From contig NZ_FNSO01000004.1 of assembly GCF_900105945.1 (NCBI RefSeq), positions 4,216,001 to 4,280,000 on the forward strand: a DNA stretch of 64,000 nt. The letters are read 5' to 3'. Below are positions 17,301 to 23,445 of this stretch, piece by piece; position 1 is the first letter of the stretch; each line of letters opens with the position of its first letter. Under the pieces are notes generated by a model. The model saw only the letters and a program-made list of their open reading frames with translations. It did not search any database and had not been told where the DNA came from. This DNA is from Amycolatopsis tolypomycina. Lineage in GTDB: Bacteria > Actinomycetota > Actinomycetes > Mycobacteriales > Pseudonocardiaceae. The translations under genes were made by a program, and so were the position numbers.

Positions 17301-17949
17301 TCGCGACGTCGGTCATCGTCAGCGAGCCGTACTCGGTCGCCGACAGCCCGACGAACACGCCGGTCCGGCTGCCGCGCAGGCTCGACGGCGGGATGCCCGC
17401 GTGCTCCAGCGCCGCCCAGACGACCTCCAGGAGGATCCGCTGCTGCGGGTCCATCGCTTCGGCTTCCCGCGGCGTGATGCCGAAGAACCCCGCGTCGAAC
17501 CCGGCGACGTCGGCGAGGAACCCGCCGCGCGCCGGCACACCGGCGAGGTCCGCCGCCGGGGCGAACGTCTCCCAGCGGCCTTCGGGAACATCGCCGATGC
17601 CGTCGCCGCCCGCGGCGAGGAAGCGCCAGAACGCCTCCGGGGACTCGATGCCGCCCGGCAGGCGGCAGCCGAGGCCGACGACGGCGATCGGTTCGCCGTC
17701 CTCGGGCAGCGGTACGGCCGCGGCAGCGACGTCCACATCGGACAGGTGATGGGCCAGCGCGGCGATCGTCGGGTACTGCCACACCAGGGTCGGGGCCAGC
17801 GGGCGGCCGACGAACTCGCCGAGGTCGGCCGCGAGGCTCGTCGCGTCCCGGGAGGACAGTCCGGTTTCGTGCAGCGGCCGGTCGGGGTCCACGTCGCCGA
17901 GCCGCGCGGTGAGCCACGCGCGGATCGCCGCGGCGTCCGGCGCGCTCAT
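11338..17949 (-). CDS. Pks13-like type I polyketide synthase with DH-KR loop: ACP-KS-AT-DH-KR-ACP-(degenerate CP)-TE
   Basis: 2203 residues. ACP1 (1-75, GLSSRDAT, Ser33) resembles the atypical Pks13 N-terminal ACP. The KS (85-505) has Cys252, His385 and His425. The AT (620-920) has GHSMGE with Ser708 and an unusual GAGH at 805-808. The DH (965-1210) has His997 in a variant HxxxDxxxxP motif and Asp1137-x3-His1141. The KR (1255-1690) has GGLGGLG and Ser/Tyr1615/Asn1619. ACP2 has Ser1764. A third carrier-like domain (1870-1940) reads GGDA in place of GGDS. The TE has Ser2021, Asp2044 and His2182. The start ATG overlaps the FAAL stop (ATGA); the frame is open further upstream. Canonical Pks13 is ACP-KS-AT-ACP-TE, so the reductive loop is extra. 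Inferred product: a 2-alkyl-3-hydroxy or 2-alkyl-2-enoyl lipid. Confidence 0.9.
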   Translation of the reverse strand: MSAPDAAAIRAWLTARLGDVDPDRPLHETGLSSRDATSLAADLGEFVGRPLAPTLVWQYPTIAALAHHLSDVDVAAAAVPLPEDGEPIAVVGLGCRLPGGIESPEAFWRFLAAGGDGIGDVPEGRWETFAPAADLAGVPARGGFLADVAGFDAGFFGITPREAEAMDPQQRILLEVVWAALEHAGIPPSSLRGSRTGVFVGLSATEYGSLTMTDVARVDVWSGTGAAASIAANRLSYLLDLRGPSLTLDTACSSSLVAVHQAVQSLRRGESELALVAGVNVLLSPGITAGFHRAGVLAADGRCKPFDAGADGIARGEGCGVVVLKPLRAARGDRVLAVIRGSAVNSDGRSNGLTAPNPEAQAALLRDAYATAGVDPSSVDYVEAHGTGTPLGDPLEAGALAAVLGERRAPERPLLIGSVKSNLGHLEGAAGITGLLKVVLAMTHRRLPPSLHFREPNPHIDFTALRVVATGTDWPRYSGTARAGVSAFGFGGTNAHVVLEEWPAAAFPPRAGAGGPQVFALSARSAEVLRARAGELAEWLEESEAPLDAVAATLAHRREHLPVRGAVVGESRGEVVEALRSLAAGTERPNVAFGASDAPNVAFGALSAPNATLGRWGERGVVFVFSGYGSQWSGMGRLLLGAEPAFRAEIEALDPVFRAEAGFSLREALEHDLPDLAATQLALFGMQLALAALWRAHDVVPAAVLGHSMGEVAAAVVAGALDVAGGLRVMAARARLLAELDERGGGAMAVVELTPAELAAFPDVTIAVYASPTQCTVSGAADRVDAVVAHAEGLGRLARRLPVGGAGHSAAVEPVLGPFRAAIAGLTPATPEIRCYSSVSDDQPTFDAEYWAANLRRPVRFSQALAAAAADGHTVFVEISPHPVALAAIEQSGVLGLPSASRRIDERTAFLTSLARLHVLGGDNLALSRPGVPAGRPQTPPVELPGPVWRHERFWPRPAVRAAGTHPLLGVHIEDPGGGHLWRGDVGIAALPWLAGHTVGDTPVFPATGFLELALAAAGPGGRVRDLELQEVLPLGEHTEVTTSLRGTELSVHTRAGSWVRHATARLATGGTPSAPFGETTGEPFDVYRALAELGQSYGPAFRGLRRVVAAPGRASASIAQPESDHPAYVLHPALADACLHALAAAVGDAEVLYLPLSMGEVLIAGDPRRGVRVDAVLQESGDGVLGSVQLVDATDAVLVEFRDVYCRPYRDAAVTRLLFEAAWQPVPLPAAPELSVPAGRVENGGRPRGPERAQRWIVLSEDDREFPGEDVRTARLGDRAELAKLLRDGEPTAVLALLGGGVEPLAGDAAERDPACGARLAGAAAERDPAHGATLAGAAAELDPVRGATLAGVVAEPDPVRGARLVETLSGVVAELAELPVAPRLWLVSDGAHAIKPGEPGDPGLAALRGLVRVLAFEHPELRVSHLDGTDRLHDEIRADGPDDEIAWRGGVRYVRRLGRPAAGDPVREPVRDGAYVITGGLGGLGLAAAKWLAARGATRLVLNSRHAADPGLGELGVDVRVVPGDIAAPGTAETLVAVAVDGGVPLRGVLHAAGVLADGAAISLDADALEAVWRPKALGAWRLHEATAGHDLDWWLVYSSAAALFGSPGQAAYATANAWADALVAWRRAHGLPAATIGWGAWGEVGAAAGAANPVLDPLGTEEALAALEFVLARDRGATGVARVDSETVLALFPRLGERPFFGLFSPPAESSTWDGLDALRSATPEAARTAIGDHLAGLVADLLGLAEVDRTVPLTRLGLDSLSAMRARGAVEQDFGVPLPIPLLLRGASLAELAGYLAEQAGFGPDAPAGGTGEVAESAGAGAGSREVAESAGAPAPVAVAPRKLAEPVVTESAGAAAPIAVGPRDPAERWVARHWRAILGTPEPSVHEPFGGDATQARRLHAAFAEHLTAVPAPARLFATPTIAAMADLLRAELEGHGGGPVRLLRDGVADPVFLFHPAGGTANVYRELARLLPEGPPVYALERLDDLTTVETKAARYAELIRGVQPHGPYRLGGWSFGGCLAYETARHLKPTELVFLIDTILPLPATGTPADELLDRFDRFAGHISRTYGVPFAVPRADLANLDEDAQLRWVMTKLAEQVPDLGEGVLKHQYESYVDARVAERYTPRRYGGRVVLLRAGQPHPLTTALDPRYLRTDDTLGWDEHCTDLEVVRVPGDHVSMIDPPHVHVLADRLGAVVR
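13848..14037. repeat. 45-bp coding minisatellite inside the PKS gene (about four copies)
   Basis: A 45-bp unit repeats with exact period: the shared core TCCGGCCAAC starts at 13891, 13936 and 13981, with a divergent copy near 14026. It encodes a 15-residue unit of the form AAERDPxxGATLAGA at residues 1310-1365, in the structural half of the KR region. The frame is kept, so copy number can vary without truncating the enzyme. Confidence 0.85.
16106..16188. repeat. Palindromic REP-like element within the PKS KS-AT linker
   Basis: Alternating copies of CCCAATGTGGCGTT and its reverse complement lie at 16107-16121, 16142-16155 and 16172-16185, separated by GGTGCG/CGCACC arms that can pair. In the PKS frame it reads as NVAFGASDAPNVAFGALSAPNATLG-type repeats (residues 590-613) between the KS-AT adaptor and the AT. 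Its hairpin-forming structure suggests insertion of a repetitive genomic element that happens to keep the frame. Confidence 0.7.
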
Positions 17950-19691
17950 CCGAGCCGCCGTGCGGGCAGCGAGCCGTCCAGATAGGACACCCGGCAGCGG
18001 GCTCTGCTGATCTTGCCGCTGGAGGTGCGGGGCACCTCGCCCGGTGCCAGGAAGACGACGTCGTGCAGGCGCAGGCCGTGCCCGGCCGACACCGCCGCCC
18101 GCAGCGCCGCCGTCGCCGCGGCGATGCCGGCGTCGGCGCCCTTCGCGCGTTCGAGGACGACGACGGCGGCTTCCCCCTCGTCGCCGTCGATCGCGAAGGC
18201 CGCGGCCGAGTGCGGCCGGACGGCCGGGTGTTCCTCGACGGTCTGCTCGATGTCCTGCGGGTAGTGGTTGCGGCCGTCGACGACGACCAGGTCCTTCAGC
18301 CGTCCGGTCACGAACAGCTCGCCGTCGGAGAGCACGCCGAGGTCGCCGGTCGCCAGCCAGCCCTCGCCGGTGTCCGGATCGCGCGGGGGCAGGCCGAAGG
18401 CGGCCGCCGACGCTTCCGGCCGGCCCCAGTACCCGCGGCCGACGTTCGGGCCGCTGACCTGGATTTCGCCGACCTCGCCCGGTTCGGCGGGACGCCCGGT
18501 CACCGGGTCGGTGATCCGCACCCGCTGCCCGACCGGGCGGCCGCACGAGACGAGCGTCGTCGCGGACGCGCCCGGGCCGGCCGGCACCGCGTACCCGGCC
18601 GCCAGCCGCGCGCGGTCGAAGGTGGCCTGCCGGGGCGGTTTCCCCGCGTCCGTGACCGAAACCAGCACGGTGGCCTCGGCCAGGCCGTAGGAGGACCGGT
18701 GCACCTCCGGCCGCAACCCGCACCCGGCGAAGGCCGCGTGGAACTTCGCGATCGTGGCCGGCAGCACCGGTTCGCTGCCGTTGATCAGCGAGACGACCCG
18801 GCTCAGCTCCAGGTACACCTTGTCGGCCTCGGAGACGCGGGACGCGCAGTAGGCGTAAGCGAAGTTCGGGGCCGCGCTGATCGCGCCGGGGCTCGCCGAG
18901 AGCGCCCGCAGCCAGCGCACGGGCCGTTCGAGGAACGCCAGGGGGTCCATCAGGACCGACTCCAGCCCGCCCGCCATCGGCGCGCCGATGCCGAGGATCA
19001 GGCCCATGTCGTGGAACAGCGGCAGCCAGCTGACCGCCGACGTCGTCCCGCTTTCGGCGCCGTAGGCGGCACACGCCTGGCGGGCGTTGGCGAGGACGTT
19101 GCCGTGGGTCAGCACGACCCCGGCGGGCGAGCGCGTCGACCCGGACGTGTACTGCAGGTACGCCGGGGCGTCCGGATCGGGCGCCGGCCACTCGCGCGGC
19201 GCGGCCGTCGGCACGGCGTCGACGTCGACCACCACCGGGTCGACCGGGGAACCGGCGAGGAACCGGGTGACCGCCTCGTGCTCCCCGGCCGTGGTCAGCG
19301 CGACGCGCGGGCCGCAGTCGGCGAGCGCCGCGGCCAGGCGGCCCGCGTGCCCGGGCAGGCCGGGCGCGAACAACGGCACCGCGACCAGCCCGGCCCGCAG
19401 CGCACCGAGGAACGCGACGACGTAGTCCGCGGACTGCCCGGCCAGCACGGCCGCCCGCTCCCCCGGACCGGCCACTTCGGACAGCCGGGCCGCGACGGCC
19501 TCGACCCGGTCGTCGAGCTCGCGCCAGGTGAGCGTGACCGCCCGGCCGTCGGCGCCGTCGCGGTGGTCGAGGTGGGTCACGGCGATGCGGTCGCCGAGGC
19601 GGCGCGCCCAGTGACCCAGCAGGGTCGCGAACGACTCGCCCGCGGCGACGGGGGCACCGGTGACGGGAACCGGCCGGGAAATGGTTTCCAA
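17946..19691 (-). CDS. FadD32-like fatty acyl-AMP ligase (FAAL)
   Basis: About 581 residues of the ANL superfamily. P-loop LQYTSGSTRSPAGVVLTHGN, the FAAL-typical WLPLFHDMGLI, SLINGSEPV, SYGLAEAT and the C-terminal TGRLKDLVVVDGRNHYPQDIE hinge are visible. FadD32 activates the meromycolic chain as acyl-AMP and loads it on the Pks13 N-terminal ACP. Here the gene directly precedes the Pks13-like PKS with a 4-bp overlap. Start: TTG 19691 is chosen because GAGG lies five bases upstream and a promoter-like sequence precedes it; an in-frame TTG at 19751 would add 20 residues overlapping that promoter. Acyl chain length is unknown. Confidence 0.87.
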   Translation of the reverse strand: METISRPVPVTGAPVAAGESFATLLGHWARRLGDRIAVTHLDHRDGADGRAVTLTWRELDDRVEAVAARLSEVAGPGERAAVLAGQSADYVVAFLGALRAGLVAVPLFAPGLPGHAGRLAAALADCGPRVALTTAGEHEAVTRFLAGSPVDPVVVDVDAVPTAAPREWPAPDPDAPAYLQYTSGSTRSPAGVVLTHGNVLANARQACAAYGAESGTTSAVSWLPLFHDMGLILGIGAPMAGGLESVLMDPLAFLERPVRWLRALSASPGAISAAPNFAYAYCASRVSEADKVYLELSRVVSLINGSEPVLPATIAKFHAAFAGCGLRPEVHRSSYGLAEATVLVSVTDAGKPPRQATFDRARLAAGYAVPAGPGASATTLVSCGRPVGQRVRITDPVTGRPAEPGEVGEIQVSGPNVGRGYWGRPEASAAAFGLPPRDPDTGEGWLATGDLGVLSDGELFVTGRLKDLVVVDGRNHYPQDIEQTVEEHPAVRPHSAAAFAIDGDEGEAAVVVLERAKGADAGIAAATAALRAAVSAGHGLRLHDVVFLAPGEVPRTSSGKISRARCRVSYLDGSLPARRLG

Positions 19692-19723
19692 TGCATCCTC
19701 GCAGAGAGCGTTTACCGGCGCAG

Positions 19724-19751
19724 TGAATAACCGCGCCGATGCGGTTGTCAA
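19724..19751 (-). promoter_or_regulatory. Candidate internal promoter for the FAAL-PKS genes
   Basis: On the minus strand, TTGACA (19746-19751) and TATTCA (19724-19729) are separated by 16 bp in the 93-bp gap between the MFS stop and the FAAL start. It could let FAAL, PKS and AccD4 be expressed without the transporters. The assignment rests on consensus only. Confidence 0.4.
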
Positions 19752-19784
19752 CGATTCAATCGTGGATACTCATGGGGAAACGGG

Positions 19785-21170
19785 TTACGGGACAGCACGT
19801 TTGTCACGCGGCGACGAGGTCTCGGCGGGGCGGGTGCCCGGGATGCGCACGGCCAGCAGCGCGCCGGCGAACGTCAGCCCGGCCGCGGCGAGCAGGCCCG
19901 CGGTGTACCCGCCGGCCAGTGCCGCCCCGGCGGGCACGCCCGCGTCGAGCCGCGCCGCGCGCACCGCGGTCAGCACCGCGCCGATCAGCGCGACGCCGAG
20001 CGCGCTCGACAGTTCCCGGGCCGCGGTGAGCCAGCCCGACGCCGTGCCGGAATGCCGCTGCGCCACCACGTCCAGCGCGTGCGACGTCATCGGGACGGTG
20101 AACGCCGAGCCCGCGCCGATCAGGACCATGCCCGGCACCCGCGGCCACAGCGCGGGAACGTGGTTCACCGCCGCGAGGGCGAGCAGCCCCGCCCCGACCA
20201 CGGCCAGCCCGGCCGCGACGGTCCGAAGTGGACCGTGCCGGGCGGTGGCCGCCGGCACCAGCGGCGTCGCGGCCACGACCGCCACCGCGACCAGCACCAG
20301 GGGCAGCCCGGCGCCGGCCGGGCCGAGCCCGAGGAAGTCCTGGTGCAGCAACGGCGTGAAGAAGAAGACGCCGGAGATCCCCAGTCCCCACAGCAGCTGC
20401 AGGCCGAGCGAGCCCAGGAACACCGGGTTCCCGGTCAGGGCCGCCGGAACCAGCCGGCCGGCTGCCCGCCGTTCCCGGACGAGGAACGCCACCCCGGCCG
20501 CGATCCCGGCCGCGAGCAGCGGAAGCCGCCACCGGGGTTCGGCCAGCGCGGTGGTGACCAGTACCAGGCTCGCCGTCACCAGGACCATCGCCGCCGGCGG
20601 TGGCGTGCGGGTGCCCGCGTCGCGGCCGGGCGCCACGGTGCCCGGCAGCAGGGCGAGCATCGCGGCCACGAACGGCAGGTTGACGTAGAAGATCCAGGGC
20701 CAGCCCCAGTATTCGCTCAGGACACCGCCGAGCGCGGGCCCCAGGGCCAGCGCGGCCGCCAGGCACGCGGTCCAGACCGCGGCGCCGAGCGTCCGGCCGC
20801 GCGCGTCGAGGTTGGTGCGCAGCAGGCTCAGCAGCCCCGGCACCAGGAACGCGGCCGCGATCCCCTGGAGCACCCGGGCGGCGACGAGCAGCCACGCCGT
20901 GCCGGCCAGGCCACCCGCCGCCGCGCCGAAGCCGAACAGCAGGAGGGCACCGGTCAGGGCCGGCCGCCGTCCCCAGCGGTCGACCAGCGCCCCGGCCGCG
21001 GGCAGGAGCCCGGCGAACGGGAGCATGTAACCGAGCGCGATCCACGGCAGCGCCTCGACGGCCAGGCCGAGATCGCGGGCGACCGACGGCGCTCCCGCGG
21101 CGACGATCGTGTTGTCCAGCGTCGTCACGAACGCGCCGAGCGCGAGCACGACCAGGGTCCGCCGCGTCAT
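19785..21170 (-). CDS. MFS transporter (DHA2/EmrB-QacA-like)
   Basis: 461 residues with about 12-14 membrane helices. The N-terminus MTRRTLVVLALGAFVTTLDNTIVAAGAPSV has the D-N-T-I motif of the DHA2 drug:H+ antiporter family. The first cytoplasmic loop has GALVDRWGRRPALT (motif A), and helix 5 has GPALGGVLSEYWGWPWIFYVNLP (motif C). The start ATG overlaps the MmpL stop (ATGA), coupling the two transporters. The open frame extends upstream, but the overlap and the DHA2 N-terminus fix this start. Sited in a lipid-synthesis operon, it may move a precursor or headgroup; drug efflux is the alternative. Confidence 0.85.
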   Translation of the reverse strand: MTRRTLVVLALGAFVTTLDNTIVAAGAPSVARDLGLAVEALPWIALGYMLPFAGLLPAAGALVDRWGRRPALTGALLLFGFGAAAGGLAGTAWLLVAARVLQGIAAAFLVPGLLSLLRTNLDARGRTLGAAVWTACLAAALALGPALGGVLSEYWGWPWIFYVNLPFVAAMLALLPGTVAPGRDAGTRTPPPAAMVLVTASLVLVTTALAEPRWRLPLLAAGIAAGVAFLVRERRAAGRLVPAALTGNPVFLGSLGLQLLWGLGISGVFFFTPLLHQDFLGLGPAGAGLPLVLVAVAVVAATPLVPAATARHGPLRTVAAGLAVVGAGLLALAAVNHVPALWPRVPGMVLIGAGSAFTVPMTSHALDVVAQRHSGTASGWLTAARELSSALGVALIGAVLTAVRAARLDAGVPAGAALAGGYTAGLLAAAGLTFAGALLAVRIPGTRPAETSSPRDKRAVP

Positions 21171-23161
21171 CGCACGCTCCCCGCCAGCTCGCCGGCGGCC
21201 ACGGCCTTCCGGCCCGGGAACCACCAGTTCGCCGCGCCCAGCCGGGCCATCACCGCCGGGACGAGCACGCACCGGACCACCACGGCGTCCAGCAGCACGG
21301 CGACGGTCAGCCCGACGCCCGCCTCGCGCACCACCCGGGCGTCGACGAAGGCGAACGACACGAACACCAGCGCCATGATCAGCGCGGCCGCGGTGATGGT
21401 CCGGCCCGTCGCGGCGACGCCGTCGACGATGGCGGCGCGGGTGTCGCCGTGGCGGCGCCAGGCCTCCTGGATGCGGGCGATGAGGAAGACCTCGTAGTCC
21501 ATCGACAGTCCGAACAGCCCGGCGAACAGGAACACGGGCAGGTAGGGCTCGATCGGGGCGCCGAAGGCGAACACCACGGCGCCGGTCGTCGCGGCCGCGG
21601 TCAGCAGGTTCATCAGCGCCGCGGTGAGCGGGATCAGCACGCTGCGGAACACCCAGGCCAGCAGCAGGACGGAGATGCCGACGACGGCCGCGAGGAACAG
21701 CGGCAGGCGGTCGGTGATCGCCGCGGAGAAGTCGGCCCGTGCCGCGACGACCCCGCCGACGTGGGCGTCCGGGCTGCCGATGACCCGGGCCATCACCCGC
21801 GTCGAGGCGAGCAGCTCACCGGTCGCCGGATCGCTCGGCCCGGTCCGCGGGATCACCGTGAGCAGCCAGACGTCCCCGGGCAGCGTGGCGGGCGGTCCGA
21901 CGTCGGCGCTGGCCAGGAGTGCTTCCCGCAGGTCGCCCACCGCCTCGCCGCCCCCGGTCCCGACCACCAGCAACGGCGCGTCGGCGCCCGGCCCGAAGCC
22001 CTCTTCCAGGAGCTCGGCGGCGGTCCGCGTGACGCTGCCGGGCGGGTCGAGCGCGGCGTCGGGCACGCCCAGCCGCAGCCCGGTCATCGGCAGCGCGAGC
22101 ACGGCCACGACCAGCAGGGCGGCGAGGGTGTACGGGCCGGGCCGGGCGGTCACCGACCGGGCCAGCCGGGCCCACCGGCCGTCCCCGCCGTCCGGGCGCA
22201 CGCGCATCCGGCGGGCGAGGAGCCGCAGCAGCGCGGGCAGCAGGGTCAGCGCGGCGAACGCGGTCAGCAGCACCGAGACCGCGGCGGCGACCGCGATCCC
22301 GTCCAGGAACGGCATGCCGACGGTGAACATCCCGGCCAGCGAGACGCACACGGTGACGCCGGCGAAGACCACGCTGCGGCCGGAGGTCGCGGCCGCGACG
22401 GCCAGGGCCGCCGCCGGTGGGGCGCCTTCCCGGCGGCCCTGCCGGTAGCGGGTGAGCACGAACAGCGCGTAGTCGACGCCGACGCCGAGCCCGAGCAGCG
22501 CGGCGATCTCGGTGCTGATCTTCGGCACGGTCATGACGTGCGACAGCAGCGTCACGGCGGCCAGGGCGCAGCCGACCGAAACGGCGGCGGTGAGCACCGG
22601 GAGCAGCACGCAGGCGAGCGAGCCGAAGGCGACCAGCAGCACCACGGCCGCGGCGAGCAGCCCGATCCCGGCGTTGCCCAGGTCGGGCGCGGCGGCCGTC
22701 ATCGCGGCGAGCTCGCCGGACACCCCGGCGGTGAGGCCGTCGGCGGCACGGACCGCGGCGGCCAGCGCGTCGGCCGTCTCCTGCCCGAGGTCGGCGGCCG
22801 GCGCGTCGAAGCGCACGGTGAGCACCGCCGTCCGCCGGTCGGCGGACAGCTGCCCCGGCGGCGGGTCGACGGCCGTGACGTGCGGCAACGCCGCCAGCCG
22901 GGCGGCGAGCGCGTCGAGCCGGGCGCGGCCCGGGCCGCTGTCGACGGGGCCGTCCGGCGAGCGGACGACGACGCGTTCCCCGGCGCCGGTGGCGCCCAGC
23001 AGGTTCGCCGCCGCGGTGCTGTCGGCGGCGGGCAGGTCCACCGTGTCGCGGAAGGCCGGGCCGGCGTGCAGCGCGGCGGCACCGAGCCCGCCCAGCGCCA
23101 CCAGCCACAGCACGATGACGACGCCGGCCCGGCGGAAACACCAGGAAACGAGCGCCGTCAT
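21167..23161 (-). CDS. MmpL/RND-type lipid transporter
   Basis: 664 residues with two six-helix MmpL repeats. After TM1 (VVIVLWLVALGGLGAAAL) comes an extracytoplasmic domain with a DPPPGQLSADRRTAVL segment. The first core repeat has GLGVGVDYALFVLTRYR and the second GLFGLSMDYEVFLIARIQEAW; these carry the proton-relay Asp-Tyr pairs typical of MmpL. It is shorter than mycobacterial MmpL3 and lacks a long C-terminal tail, closer to compact actinomycete MmpLs. The start is ATG after GGAGGAG; upstream in-frame sequence is intergenic. As first gene of the operon it is the likely exporter of the PKS-derived lipid, as MmpL3 is for trehalose monomycolate. Confidence 0.88.
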   Translation of the reverse strand: MTALVSWCFRRAGVVIVLWLVALGGLGAAALHAGPAFRDTVDLPAADSTAAANLLGATGAGERVVVRSPDGPVDSGPGRARLDALAARLAALPHVTAVDPPPGQLSADRRTAVLTVRFDAPAADLGQETADALAAAVRAADGLTAGVSGELAAMTAAAPDLGNAGIGLLAAAVVLLVAFGSLACVLLPVLTAAVSVGCALAAVTLLSHVMTVPKISTEIAALLGLGVGVDYALFVLTRYRQGRREGAPPAAALAVAAATSGRSVVFAGVTVCVSLAGMFTVGMPFLDGIAVAAAVSVLLTAFAALTLLPALLRLLARRMRVRPDGGDGRWARLARSVTARPGPYTLAALLVVAVLALPMTGLRLGVPDAALDPPGSVTRTAAELLEEGFGPGADAPLLVVGTGGGEAVGDLREALLASADVGPPATLPGDVWLLTVIPRTGPSDPATGELLASTRVMARVIGSPDAHVGGVVAARADFSAAITDRLPLFLAAVVGISVLLLAWVFRSVLIPLTAALMNLLTAAATTGAVVFAFGAPIEPYLPVFLFAGLFGLSMDYEVFLIARIQEAWRRHGDTRAAIVDGVAATGRTITAAALIMALVFVSFAFVDARVVREAGVGLTVAVLLDAVVVRCVLVPAVMARLGAANWWFPGRKAVAAGELAGSVR

Positions 23162-23279
23162 CGGTTGTTCTCCTCCCGCGTGCCGGTTGATCACGCTAAC
23201 AACGCGGCGGGTGGCGAAGATACCGCCCGAGCTCACAAATCGAATTCCGGAAACCTTTGCCGCGGTTAGTGTTCCCGCA

Positions 23280-23299
23280 TTTGTCCGGCAGGTGACAAA
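23280..23299. promoter_or_regulatory. TTTGTC-N8-GACAAA inverted repeat in the MmpL/PucR divergent promoter
   Basis: A perfect 6-bp inverted repeat (23280-23285 and 23294-23299) around eight bases. It sits mid-way in the 284-bp gap between the lipid operon (start 23161) and the divergent PucR gene (start 23446). A related TTGT-N10-ACAA dyad precedes the cutinase gene. It is a candidate binding site for the adjacent PucR; nothing else obvious is in this gap. Confidence 0.4.
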
Positions 23300-23445
23300 C
23301 TCCGGGGCAGCCGTTGATCCCGGCGTGACAGAACCCGCTCCCGGCGCAGAACCGGCGGTTGCCAAGTCCGATCCCGTGTGAGTACATGGCGTCCGCGCCG
23401 ACGACGGCGCGAACTTTCCACGACGCGCGGCAAGGGGTGTGAGCC

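Noticed and set aside
11374..17985. A roughly 2200-codon open frame on the plus strand opposite the PKS
   Set aside because: It is the antisense shadow of the PKS in GC-rich DNA. It is rich in Arg, Gly, Pro and His, has no domain motifs, and the minus-strand frame has complete catalytic sites.
17950..19191. N-terminal extension of the PKS frame upstream of 17949
   Set aside because: It overlaps the FAAL gene in another frame and has shadow composition. The ATG in the ATGA overlap begins the Pks13-type ACP.
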